Assembly: GCF_014836775.1 (NCBI RefSeq)
Contig: NZ_JACSQD010000003.1
Coordinates: 427,964 to 491,963, forward strand
DNA length: 64,000 bases
DNA from: Arthrobacter gallicola
Lineage (GTDB): Bacteria > Actinomycetota > Actinomycetes > Actinomycetales > Micrococcaceae
Direction: 5' to 3'
Shown: one piece after another, positions 49,681 through 58,289 of the stretch
Position numbering within the stretch: the first letter of the stretch is position 1
Layout of the letters: each line of letters begins with the position of its first letter
Made by a program: the position numbers and the translations under genes
Notes under the pieces: generated by a model
Told to the model about the DNA's origin: nothing
Databases searched by the model: none
The model's input: the letters and a program-made list of their open reading frames with translations, nothing else

Positions 49681-50367
49681 ATGAGTATCCTGATCAGCGC
49701 CTCAGTTGACCCCTCCAGTTCCGGATCGGCCCTGGGAGGGGTCGCCGAATGGGCTGTGGACATCATGGAGGCCATCGGCGCTCCTGGTGCCGGCCTGGCG
49801 ATCGCCCTGGAAAACCTCTTCCCGCCGCTCCCGAGCGAAGTGATCCTTCCCCTGGCCGGCTTTGCCGCCAGCCAGGGAAACTTCTCCCTCGTGGCAGCGC
49901 TGATCTGGACGACCCTGGGGTCCGTCGTCGGGGCACTGGCCCTGTACGGGCTCGGTGCCTGGCTCGGCCGGGACCGGATGCGGGCCATCGTCGCCAAGGT
50001 GCCGCTCGTGGATCTGGAGGACGTGGACAAGGTTGAGGCCTGGTTCGACCGCCACGGGTACAAGGCCGTGTTCTTCGGCCGGATGATCCCCATCTTCCGT
50101 TCGCTTATTTCCATTCCCGCCGGCATCGAGAAGATGCCGCTGCTCAAATTCGCGGGCCTGACCACGGCCGGAAGTCTGATCTGGAACAGCATCTTCGTTT
50201 TCTCCGGGTACTACCTGGGCGAGAGCTGGCACATCGTCGAGGAATACGCCGGGATCTTCCAGAAGATTGTGATCGCTGCCGTCCTGGTGGCCGGCATCTG
50301 GTATCTCACCGTCAAAATCCGTTCCTACCGCCGGAGGAAGGCCCAGCGCACGGCCGACGAGTCCTGA
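49681..50367 (+). CDS. DedA-family membrane protein
   Basis: 228 residues with about five membrane segments. DedA/VTT proteins act as lipid (undecaprenyl-phosphate or phospholipid) flippases. Conserved pieces: AIALENLFPPLPSEVILPLAG, LGSVVGALALYGLGAWLGR and FFGRMIPIFRSLISIPAGIEKM (the acidic/arginine motifs of the family). The exonuclease gene starts 1 bp after the stop. It probably supports envelope recycling; substrate unproven. Confidence 0.92.
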   Translation: MSILISASVDPSSSGSALGGVAEWAVDIMEAIGAPGAGLAIALENLFPPLPSEVILPLAGFAASQGNFSLVAALIWTTLGSVVGALALYGLGAWLGRDRMRAIVAKVPLVDLEDVDKVEAWFDRHGYKAVFFGRMIPIFRSLISIPAGIEKMPLLKFAGLTTAGSLIWNSIFVFSGYYLGESWHIVEEYAGIFQKIVIAAVLVAGIWYLTVKIRSYRRRKAQRTADES

Positions 50368-50368
50368 C

Positions 50369-51373
50369 GTGGGCTTGGATTTCACCTCCATTGACTTTGA
50401 AACTGCGAACGGCTTCCGGGGTTCGCCCTGTTCGGTGGGACTGAGCAAGGTCCGCGGCGGCAGGATCGTTGAGGAAGCGTCCTGGCTGATGCGACCCCCG
50501 GAAGGCCACGATTTCTTTGACCGGCGCAATACCGGCATCCACGGCATCGAGGACTGGATGGTGGCTGACAAGCCGCGGTTCGGTGAGCTGTTCCCGGAAA
50601 TCGGAGCCTTCATCGGGCAGGACCTGCTGGTGGCCCACAACGCGGCATTCGACCTGGGGGTTATCCGCTCGGCTCTTGAGGTCTCTGAGCTTCCCGGCCC
50701 GGCGTATGACTATGCGTGCACTGTCATGCTGTCGCGGCGGACGTACTCCCTGCCTTCCCATTCCCTGCCGTTCGCAGCCGAGGCAGCCGGCGTACCGCTG
50801 GAAAACCACCACGACGCCACGGCCGATGCGCGGGCCTGTGCCGGGATCATGATTGACATTGTCCGCCGCTCCGGGGCCGCGGAGCTGGCGGAATTCTTCG
50901 CCCTCCAGAAAATGAAGCCGAACCATGCTCCGGCTTACCGCCCCGGCGTTGATGCCCTCTCCAAGGCGACGAGGGATGCACTGGAACGCGGCACCGGAGC
51001 CCCTTCCCCGGCCGGAAGCTGGGGCGGCTGGCCCTCGGAAGGGGTCAACCCTGCGCCGAATCCGGCCGCCGCGCCGGACCATCCGCTCTACGGGCAGACC
51101 GTGGTGTTCACCGGGAACCTGGGGATGCCCCGCCAGCAGGCAAAGGACCGTGCCGCGGAACTGGGGGCCCGGCCCGCCAGTACCGTGACGCGCGCAACCA
51201 CGGTGCTGGTGGTCGGCGACGGGTTTGAGCCCGGTGACCTGCGCAACGGACGTGTGACGGGAAAGGCCCGCCGGGTGCTGGACCTGCATGAACGCGGGCA
51301 GCGGATTGAAGTCCTCTCCGAAGCGGAATTCCTGCAGATGATCGGCGGAACCTGGCCGCTGGCCAGCCAGTAA
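50369..51373 (+). CDS. DEDDh exonuclease with C-terminal BRCT domain
   Basis: 334 residues from GTG at 50369. Residues 1-165 are a DnaQ-like 3'-5' exonuclease: FTSIDFETANG (Exo I, D-x-E), LVAHNAAFDLGVI (Exo II) and HHDATADARA (Exo III, H-x4-D). A Pro-rich linker leads to a BRCT domain (about 225-325: LYGQTVVFTGNLGMPRQQAK, LGARPASTVTRATTVLVVGD). The BRCT suggests recruitment to damaged or replicating DNA. Followed by a strong hairpin. Confidence 0.9.
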   Translation: MGLDFTSIDFETANGFRGSPCSVGLSKVRGGRIVEEASWLMRPPEGHDFFDRRNTGIHGIEDWMVADKPRFGELFPEIGAFIGQDLLVAHNAAFDLGVIRSALEVSELPGPAYDYACTVMLSRRTYSLPSHSLPFAAEAAGVPLENHHDATADARACAGIMIDIVRRSGAAELAEFFALQKMKPNHAPAYRPGVDALSKATRDALERGTGAPSPAGSWGGWPSEGVNPAPNPAAAPDHPLYGQTVVFTGNLGMPRQQAKDRAAELGARPASTVTRATTVLVVGDGFEPGDLRNGRVTGKARRVLDLHERGQRIEVLSEAEFLQMIGGTWPLASQ

Positions 51374-51397
51374 GCAGCGCGTCTTCAGTGCATGTTG

Positions 51398-51441
51398 CAG
51401 TGCAGCTTCAGTGCAGGTGAATATGCACTGAAGCTGCACTG
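51398..51441. terminator. 18-bp perfect hairpin between convergent genes
   Basis: CAGTGCAGCTTCAGTGCA (51398-51415) and its exact complement (51424-51441) flank an 8-nt loop. TTCAGTGCA also occurs as a direct repeat at 51384-51392, so the arm is partly built from repeated 9-mers. A bidirectional terminator for the exonuclease and ADP-ribosylglycohydrolase genes. Confidence 0.85.
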
Positions 51442-51466
51442 GGTGCCGGCTGCGGCCGGACGAACG

Positions 51467-52561
51467 TCAGCCGACCGTAACGCGGATCAGCGCCTGCGCC
51501 ATCTTTTCCACCGTCTCGCCGGCGTCGATTGCCTCAACCCACTCCGGAGGCAGGGCATCGCGTCCGTGCAGCGTCCCGAGGATGCTTCCGGCCACCGACG
51601 CCGTGGCGTCGCTGTCGCCGTCGTGGTTGACGGCCACCGCCAGGGCTGCTCGGAACTGAGCCTGCGGCGCCCCGGCACGTTCGGCGGACAGCGCTGCGTA
51701 CAGTCCGATGGCCAGGGCTTCTTCGGCGACCCAGCCTTCACCAAGGACCTCGGTCATGCGCTCGGGCTGCACTGGCTGTTCAGCGGCGAGTGCGACGGCG
51801 GCCTCCAGCCGGGCGGCGAGCTCCGGAACACCGCTGGCAGCAGCGCGCTCAAGAGCCTTCGCAGCCGCCGCCTGCAGCGAGGCGCCTTCGGGCAGCAGGT
51901 CGTGGATCAGCGTGCTGAAAACCGCTGCGCTGTGCAAAGCGGAGGCATGACCGTGTGTCAGCGCCGCACCATCGGTGGCGAACCGGTACAGGACCTCACC
52001 GGCAACGTAAGGCAGCAGGCCGAAGGGTGCCGAGCGGGTCACCGTTCCGCTCTCCTTGGAATCCGGATTGACCGGACGGGACCGGGTTCCCATTTCTCCG
52101 GTCAGCAGCGCGGAGAGGCAGGCATTGGCGGGGTCCCTGCGGTGGCGCAGCACTTCCTGGCCGTCAATCCAGCGGTCCGGCTGGTGCGGGGCGTTACCGG
52201 GCAGCGCCACCCCCTGGGTCTTCACCCAGCGGAGGTAGGCAAGCCACAGACAGGCTGTCTCATCCGCGCCCACGCCGTCGTTGGCCCACTGCAGCACCTC
52301 AACGAGTCCATCCACTGTGTAGAGGGTCATCTGCGTGTCGTCAGAAACAGGAGCGGGGGCCTCCAGCTGGCGAAAATCCGTCAGACCGCTGGTGCCGAAG
52401 CGGGCACGGATGCCTTCCAGCGAGTCGAACTCCACGGGATAGCCCAGGGCATCCCCGAGAGCTCCGCCGAGCAGGCAGCCGTGGACTTTGCTGCGGAAGA
52501 CGACGGCGTCAACGGACTCTTCGGCCTGGGAACCGGGGCTGGATTCGGGGGATTCTTTCAC
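51467..52561 (-). CDS. ADP-ribosylglycohydrolase family protein
   Basis: 364 residues from GTG at 52561. DraG/ARH fold that removes ADP-ribose from proteins or small molecules using two Mg2+. Metal motifs: PVSDDTQMTL near the N-terminus and NHDGDSDATASVAG near the C-terminus, and the opening GCLLGGALGDALGYPVEF is typical. The target is unknown; no ADP-ribosyltransferase gene is nearby. Leaderless-type start. Confidence 0.93.
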   Translation of the reverse strand: MKESPESSPGSQAEESVDAVVFRSKVHGCLLGGALGDALGYPVEFDSLEGIRARFGTSGLTDFRQLEAPAPVSDDTQMTLYTVDGLVEVLQWANDGVGADETACLWLAYLRWVKTQGVALPGNAPHQPDRWIDGQEVLRHRRDPANACLSALLTGEMGTRSRPVNPDSKESGTVTRSAPFGLLPYVAGEVLYRFATDGAALTHGHASALHSAAVFSTLIHDLLPEGASLQAAAAKALERAAASGVPELAARLEAAVALAAEQPVQPERMTEVLGEGWVAEEALAIGLYAALSAERAGAPQAQFRAALAVAVNHDGDSDATASVAGSILGTLHGRDALPPEWVEAIDAGETVEKMAQALIRVTVG

Positions 52562-52567
52562 ACCTTA

Positions 52568-52573
52568 AGCATA
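52568..52573 (-). promoter_or_regulatory. ADP-ribosylglycohydrolase -10 element, leaderless arrangement
   Basis: On minus, TATGCT, six bases (TAAGGT), then GTG. The hexamer and spacing are the same as at argS. Confidence 0.6.
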
Positions 52574-52753
52574 GGTGTCTGCCGGGGTGCTGCCGCCGGG
52601 AAGTCCGCGAGTGTATGCTCAGTGCGCACCCAGCCGGCTCTCAGGTAGCGATGGAAGTCTTGGGTGGTTTGCACGGCGCCCGCCCGATCCGGCGGCACGC
52701 CACCCGCCGTCCGCGGCGACCACTTGATTCCAACCGTTAGGAACACCCCCTCC

Positions 52754-53830
52754 ATGACTGCAGAGCCTCACTTCCCGGCCGGTGCCCGCGCCGGCGCCGA
52801 AACCGAGAGCGTATCCCTTACGCACCTTCGAGGATATGGGCTCGTCGGCCGCAGCGTTGCCGAAGCGGCCGGCTCCTTCCTGGTGGTGATGGTGGGTCTG
52901 GGGGTCGCGTTCTTCAACCCGTCCGGCGGTCTCTCGGCGCCCCTGGCCTTCGGCCTGGTCCTTGCCGCGGCGATGGTGGCGTTCGGCTACATTTCCGGTG
53001 GCCACTTCCTTCCCACCATCACGGTTGCCAGTGCCCTGGCAGGCCGGACGGACTGGAAGTCCGTTCTTCCCTACATCGCTGCCCAGCTGATCGGTGCGGT
53101 TCTTGCCGCGGGAATCCTCTGGGTGTCCATGACCGGACATCCGCAGATCCCGGAGACACAGCCGTTCTTCTCAGCCGTTGCCAATGGTTTCGCTGAAAAC
53201 TCCAGCACCCAGTTCCCGCTGGCGGGCGCACTGCTGACTGAGGTCATTGCCGCTGCGCTGCTCACGGCTGTCTTCCTCGGCTCCGGAAGCCGGCTCTCCG
53301 CAGCTGCGGGAGCTTTCGCCGTCGGTGTCACCTACGCCGCACTGCTTACCTTCCTTGTTCCCATCACCGGCGGATCCATCAACCCGGCGCGTTCCACGGC
53401 GACGGCGATCTTCGCCGAAGGCTGGGCCGTGGGCCAGCTCTGGCTGTTCTGGCTGGCACCCCTGCTCGGCGCCGCCATCACAGGCCTGATCTACCGCAGC
53501 CTCGACCTTGCCGACAACACGGCAGCCGGCACTACGGTGGAATTCACCCAGGAGCAGTACCTCGACGAGTCAGTACCGGCAGAGGAAACCACAGCCGGCA
53601 CGGCCGCAGGAACCGGCGCCACGGCCGCGGACGTGCCGGACGCCGGGACTGCGACTCCGGTTGAGGATGCGCACCGGAAGGACCGCGAGGAGGCCCGCGG
53701 CTTCTTCGCCCGTGACAACGCAGGTACCGGGTCCACCCCGTCCTCCGGCGCCACGCCGGAGACCGACACCACAGAAGGTCCCCAGGACGGGCAGACTCCG
53801 GGCGGATCCACCGGGCCCAAGCGGCCGTAG
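52754..53830 (+). CDS. MIP/aquaporin-family channel with altered first NPA box
   Basis: 358 residues from ATG at 52754. Residues about 30-255 form six membrane helices and two half-helices. The second NPA box is intact (GGSINPARSTATAI), but the first reads GGHFLPTITVA where aquaporins have GGHFNPAVT. A hydrophilic, Thr/Ala/Gly-rich cytosolic tail of about 100 residues follows. Water, glycerol or another small neutral solute may pass; the altered box makes the selectivity uncertain. TATGCT at 52614-52619 may be its promoter, giving a leader of about 130 nt. Confidence 0.88.
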   Translation: MTAEPHFPAGARAGAETESVSLTHLRGYGLVGRSVAEAAGSFLVVMVGLGVAFFNPSGGLSAPLAFGLVLAAAMVAFGYISGGHFLPTITVASALAGRTDWKSVLPYIAAQLIGAVLAAGILWVSMTGHPQIPETQPFFSAVANGFAENSSTQFPLAGALLTEVIAAALLTAVFLGSGSRLSAAAGAFAVGVTYAALLTFLVPITGGSINPARSTATAIFAEGWAVGQLWLFWLAPLLGAAITGLIYRSLDLADNTAAGTTVEFTQEQYLDESVPAEETTAGTAAGTGATAADVPDAGTATPVEDAHRKDREEARGFFARDNAGTGSTPSSGATPETDTTEGPQDGQTPGGSTGPKRP

Positions 53831-53860
53831 GCCCGGCAGCCGGCCTTCCCGCCGGGAACC

Positions 53861-53894
53861 CTTCCGTTCAGCAGGTGCGCCTGCTGAACGGAAG
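53861..53894 (+). terminator. Terminator between the MIP gene and sbcD
   Basis: CTTCCGTTCAGCAGG (53861-53875) and CCTGCTGAACGGAAG (53880-53894) form a perfect 15-bp stem with loop TGCG, 30 bp after the stop codon. Confidence 0.85.
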
Positions 53895-53910
53895 TGTCAC
53901 CGGCGGACGG

Positions 53911-53916
53911 TAGTTT
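53911..53916 (+). promoter_or_regulatory. sbcD -10 element, leaderless arrangement
   Basis: TAGTTT, six bases (GAAGGT), then ATG at 53923. It lies 16 bp after the preceding terminator. Confidence 0.55.
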
Positions 53917-53922
53917 GAAGGT

Positions 53923-55089
53923 ATGCGAATCCTGCACACCTCTGACTGGCACCTCGGCCGTTCCTTCCACGGCGTTGGCATGCTGGAGGCCCAGCGCGGG
54001 TTCCTCAGCCAGCTGCTGGACACCGTCAGGTCCTCCCGGGTGGACGCCGTCCTGATTTCCGGCGATGTGTACGACCGCGCCCTTCCCGGCGTCGACGTCG
54101 TCCGGCTCCTGGACGAAGCCCTGGCGGGCATCACCGCCGCCGGCGCCCGTGTGATCCTGACCAGCGGCAACCACGATTCAGCTGCCCGGCTGGGGTTCGG
54201 CGGCAGGATCTTCGAGCAGGGCGGCGTGCATCTGCGCACGGGGATCGAATCAATCACCTCACCGGTGCTGCTGCAGGACGGAGCAGCCACGGTGGCCGTC
54301 TACGGCATCCCATATCTCGAGCCCCGGCTGGCGGCACCCGAACTGGGCGCGGATACCGCCCCAACCCACGCAGGGGTCCTGGGCGAGGCCGTCCGGCGGA
54401 TCCGGGAGGACACTGCCCGCCGTGAAGCCGAGGGCGCACCGGTGCTTCCCCTGGTCATGGTCCATACCTTCGCCAGCGGCGGGATCACCTCGGACAGCGA
54501 ACGTGACCTCTCGGTGGGCGGTGTAGGGGCAGTGCCGCTGGACCTCTTTACCGGGTTCACTTACACAGCGCTGGGCCACCTTCACGGCCGGCAGGAGCTG
54601 GCCCCCAACGTCTGGTACAGCGGTTCGCCGCTGCCGTACTCGTTCTCGGAAGCCCGCCAGTCCAAGGGCGGGCTGCTGATTGAGATTGGGCCCGGCGGCC
54701 TCACAGGCGTCACACCCGTGCCCTGGGAGGCGCCCAAACGACTGGAGCTGCTCCGCGGGACCCTGGACGGGCTGCTGGCCGACCCTTCCCTGACCGCGGC
54801 CGAAGATGCCTGGTGCCAGGTCACACTGACCGACGATGACCGTCCGGCGAAGGCGATGGAACGCATCCGGTCCCGTTTTCCGGGCACCCTGGTTTTGGTG
54901 TTCGAGCCGGCGTCAGGGAACCGCGGCGTTAACGAAAGCTACAGCCGGCGCCTCGCCAGGGCCACCGACGACCTGGATATCTGCTGCGGGTTCCTGGACC
55001 ACGTGCGCTCGCGCGAAGCGGCACCCGAGGAGAAGGACCTTTTTGTGGAAGTCCTGGCGAAGGTCAATGCCGCGGAGGTTGCCAAATGA
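53923..55089 (+). CDS. sbcD: Exonuclease SbcD (Mre11-like nuclease)
   Basis: 388 residues. Nuclease subunit of the SbcCD complex, which cuts hairpins and processes double-strand ends. Calcineurin-like metal motifs in order: HTSDWHLGRSFHG, ISGDVYDRALPG, LTSGNHDSAARL, VHTF and LGHLHGRQ. C-terminal capping domain after residue 260. The ATGA overlap with sbcC ensures equal production. Confidence 0.96.
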   Translation: MRILHTSDWHLGRSFHGVGMLEAQRGFLSQLLDTVRSSRVDAVLISGDVYDRALPGVDVVRLLDEALAGITAAGARVILTSGNHDSAARLGFGGRIFEQGGVHLRTGIESITSPVLLQDGAATVAVYGIPYLEPRLAAPELGADTAPTHAGVLGEAVRRIREDTARREAEGAPVLPLVMVHTFASGGITSDSERDLSVGGVGAVPLDLFTGFTYTALGHLHGRQELAPNVWYSGSPLPYSFSEARQSKGGLLIEIGPGGLTGVTPVPWEAPKRLELLRGTLDGLLADPSLTAAEDAWCQVTLTDDDRPAKAMERIRSRFPGTLVLVFEPASGNRGVNESYSRRLARATDDLDICCGFLDHVRSREAAPEEKDLFVEVLAKVNAAEVAK

Positions 55090-58000
55090 GGATCCACCGG
55101 CTGGAAATCCAGGCGTTCGGTCCGTTCGCGGAACGCCAGGTAGTCGACTTCGATGAGCTCGGTGCACAGGGGCTCTTCCTGCTCAACGGTCCCACGGGCG
55201 CGGGGAAAACCAGTGTCCTCGATGCGATCTGCTTCGCGCTCTACGGATCCGTTCCCGGGGCACGGCAGGCCGCCCGCAAGCTCCGCAGCGACCACGCTGC
55301 TCCCGGTACCGCACCGGAGGTGGTGCTGGACTTCAGCGCCGGCCCGCGCCGCTTCGAAGTGGTGCGCAGCCCGCAGTGGGAGCGGCCGGCTAAACGTGCC
55401 GGCAGCACCAATGGCACGGTAACCGAACAGGCCCGCACCCTGCTGCGCGAGCTGGTCCACGGCGAATGGGTGCAGAAAACCACGCGCAACGACGAAGCAG
55501 CAACAGAAATCCAGGACCTCCTGGGGATGAGCAGCGAACAGTTCACCCGCGTCGTTATGCTTCCGCAGGGAGATTTCGCTGCCTTCCTGAGGGCGGACGC
55601 CACCTCCCGGGCCGACCTGCTCCAGCGTTTGTTCGGCACCTGGCGCTTCGAGGAGATTGAGCGGCAGCTGAAGGAACAAACGGCCGACGCGCAAACCGAG
55701 CTGGCCCAGGCGCAGTCCTCCGCGGAACTGATTGTGGCGCAGGTGCAAAGCGAAGCAGCCAGGTGTATCAGGCTCCTGACCGGCGGGACGCAGACCGGAA
55801 CCGGGGACGAGGCTTCCACTGAGGACTCCGATCCTGCGTTCCCTGCAGAACCGGATGAAGACCCGGCGGCCTGGCTGGCCGCCATCCGGACTGTTGTGGG
55901 GGACAGGCTCACCTCGGTCCGCACCGGGCAGGAACACCGGAAGAACGAACTTTCCCTCGCCGAAGCCACGGTGCACAAACTCCAGGCCCGCCGGGCCAGG
56001 GGCCTTGCGCTGCTGCAGCTGGAAGCTGAAGAACGGGAGCTCGCCGTCCGGCAGGCCGCCAGCGCGCCGCAGCGGGAGGCCCTCGCTGCACATACGCGGG
56101 CAGAAGGCCTGGCCGGGTATCTGGCCGCCTGCGATTCCGCCGGACGGGCCATGGAAAAGGCAGCGGCCGACGCCGGGTCCGCACTTGCCGGCCTCGCTGA
56201 GGCAGCCGGCACGGCAGGCCTGGCATCGCTGGTCCCTGGCAGCGGCACGGAACCGGGAGCCTTGCCGTGGCCCGGTCCCGGGGAACTGGAAGGCCTGGAA
56301 TCGGCCACTGCGTCGGACCTTAGCGCCGCCGAAGCCGCGCTGGCAGACGCAGACCGCCTCGCGGGGCTGGAGCGTGAGCTGAAGAGGGACCGCGCCCTCG
56401 AAATCGAGCTCCGGGACAAAGCTGCACAGCACCACGCGGCGGCAGCGCAGCTTCGCACCGAACAGGCAGGCCTGCGTGCCGCCCTCCCGGACCTGCGGGC
56501 GAGAGCCGCCGGAACGGAATCCGCCCGGAACCGGGTGGAGCAGGCAGAACAGCTGATGAGCGTGATCGCCGAGTACGCCAAGGCGCAGACGGCGGCAGCC
56601 GCTTCCGCAGAAGCCGCGGCCACTGCCCGTCAGGATTACCAGGACCGGCGCGGGGCGTGGCAGGACCTGCTGCAGCTCCGGCTTGACCAGGCCGCCGCCG
56701 AGCTCGCTGCCTCACTCGAGCCGGGAGGCGCCTGCCCCGTCTGCGGCAGCTGCGAACACCCGGCACCTGCGCCGCTGCCCCAAAACGGGAAGTTTGTGGC
56801 ACGGGAAGAGGAAACCGCGGCCCGGACCAGCAGCGAAGCGGCCGAGAAACTCTGGGAGGATGCACGGGCAGCGGCAGCTGCGGACGCCGCGGCCGCGGCA
56901 GCCCTCCAGGTGCAGGGCGGAGACGGTGATCCCGCAGACGCCCTGCAGGCGCGCGAAACCGCCGCGGCGCAGCTGGCAAGGGCCGAAGCAGCTGCCGCAG
57001 AACAGGCTGCCATTGAGGCGCGGCTGCAGGCACTGGAGGTTGAGCTCGACAGTCTGTCCGGAGCAGAATCCAATCTGCTGCAGGAGGCAGCATTGGCCCA
57101 GGCCCGCCTGCGCACGGCCACGGCGGAAGCCGCGGCGCTGCGCAGCCGCAGTGCAGACCTGACCAAGGGGGCCGCGTCCCTGCAGGAGCGGGTCGATTCC
57201 CTCCGCGCGGTCCGCCGGCTCTGCGGTGCAGCCCGCTCCGCCCTGCAGGCCGTGGCTTACGCGGAAGATTCCCATCAGACCAGCCGGCAGGCGCTTGACG
57301 ATGCCCTGGACGGCACCGGGTTTCCGGACGCGGACTCCGCCCGGGCCGCGCTGCTCCCGGCTGCCGAGGCCGAGCGCCTCCGCAGCGCCCTCGACGCCCT
57401 CGACGCAGACGCAGCACGCGTGGCCATGCGGCGCGAAAGCGAAGATGCAGCCGCTTCCCTGGACAGCGGCGGCGATCCGGCGCAGATGCCCGATGAAGAG
57501 GACCTCGCTGAAGCTGCCGAAGCAGCAGATGCCGCCCGCAAAGCGGTTTCAGATGCCGGCATCCAGGTTGGTTTGCTGGAGGGATCCCTGGCAACACTGC
57601 AGGACCTGGACGTGAGGCTGGCAGCGGCAACCGAAGCGATCCGCCCCCTGCGCAGCCGGTTCGAGTTGCTCCAGTCGGTTACCGACACCGCCCGGGGCAA
57701 CGGCGAGAACAACTACCGGATGGCTTTGAGCACCTACGTGCTGGCCGCGCGTCTGGAACAGGTGGCAGCAGCCGCGACGGAACGCCTGGCGGCCATGACC
57801 GCGGGACGGTACTCGCTGGTGCACGACGACTCGCGCTCCGGAAACCGCAAAGCCGGGCTCGGGCTCCATGTCATCGATGCCTGGACCGGTGTCCGCCGGG
57901 ATACGTCCACCCTGTCAGGAGGGGAATCCTTTATGGCATCGCTGGCGCTGGCCCTGGGACTGGCGGACGTCGTACAGCAGGAAGCGGGCGGCACCAGCAT

Positions 58001-58220
58001 GGAGACGCTGTTCGTGGACGAAGGCTTCGGCAGCCTGGACGAGGAAGCGCTGGAACAGGTGATGGACGCGCTGGAAGGGCTCCGCGACGGCGGCAGGGTG
58101 GTGGGACTGGTTAGCCACGTGGCGGAGATGAAGCAGCGGATCGGTGCTCAGCTGCAGATTACCCGCGGCCGCAATGGCTCCAGCATCCGGTTCCGGGCGG
58201 CGGAGGCTTTGCCTGTCTGA
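55086..58220 (+). CDS. sbcC: Exonuclease SbcC (Rad50-like SMC ATPase)
   Basis: 1044 residues. ATPase partner of SbcD. N-terminal Walker A NGPTGAGKTSVLDAICF, long Ala/Glu/Arg-rich coiled coils, a zinc-hook C-P-V-C at about residue 548 (GGACPVCGSCEHP), then the C-terminal signature LSGGESFMASLALALGLAD, Walker B ETLFVDEGFGSLDEE and an H-loop (VSHVAEM). The coiled coils are unusually Ala-rich. Complete and in frame throughout. Confidence 0.96.
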   Translation: MRIHRLEIQAFGPFAERQVVDFDELGAQGLFLLNGPTGAGKTSVLDAICFALYGSVPGARQAARKLRSDHAAPGTAPEVVLDFSAGPRRFEVVRSPQWERPAKRAGSTNGTVTEQARTLLRELVHGEWVQKTTRNDEAATEIQDLLGMSSEQFTRVVMLPQGDFAAFLRADATSRADLLQRLFGTWRFEEIERQLKEQTADAQTELAQAQSSAELIVAQVQSEAARCIRLLTGGTQTGTGDEASTEDSDPAFPAEPDEDPAAWLAAIRTVVGDRLTSVRTGQEHRKNELSLAEATVHKLQARRARGLALLQLEAEERELAVRQAASAPQREALAAHTRAEGLAGYLAACDSAGRAMEKAAADAGSALAGLAEAAGTAGLASLVPGSGTEPGALPWPGPGELEGLESATASDLSAAEAALADADRLAGLERELKRDRALEIELRDKAAQHHAAAAQLRTEQAGLRAALPDLRARAAGTESARNRVEQAEQLMSVIAEYAKAQTAAAASAEAAATARQDYQDRRGAWQDLLQLRLDQAAAELAASLEPGGACPVCGSCEHPAPAPLPQNGKFVAREEETAARTSSEAAEKLWEDARAAAAADAAAAAALQVQGGDGDPADALQARETAAAQLARAEAAAAEQAAIEARLQALEVELDSLSGAESNLLQEAALAQARLRTATAEAAALRSRSADLTKGAASLQERVDSLRAVRRLCGAARSALQAVAYAEDSHQTSRQALDDALDGTGFPDADSARAALLPAAEAERLRSALDALDADAARVAMRRESEDAAASLDSGGDPAQMPDEEDLAEAAEAADAARKAVSDAGIQVGLLEGSLATLQDLDVRLAAATEAIRPLRSRFELLQSVTDTARGNGENNYRMALSTYVLAARLEQVAAAATERLAAMTAGRYSLVHDDSRSGNRKAGLGLHVIDAWTGVRRDTSTLSGGESFMASLALALGLADVVQQEAGGTSMETLFVDEGFGSLDEEALEQVMDALEGLRDGGRVVGLVSHVAEMKQRIGAQLQITRGRNGSSIRFRAAEALPV

Positions 58221-58244
58221 CCTGCGGAGAAACAGGCGGAGTAG

Positions 58245-58250
58245 TAGAAT
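58245..58250 (+). promoter_or_regulatory. Possible -10 of the second MFS gene
   Basis: TAGAAT lies 39 bp before the ATG at 58290, which has a very strong GGAGGAGGG ribosome site. No -35 box. Confidence 0.35.
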
Positions 58251-58289
58251 CACCGTGTAACCGGGTCCGGCGCATCGGGAGGAGGGACG

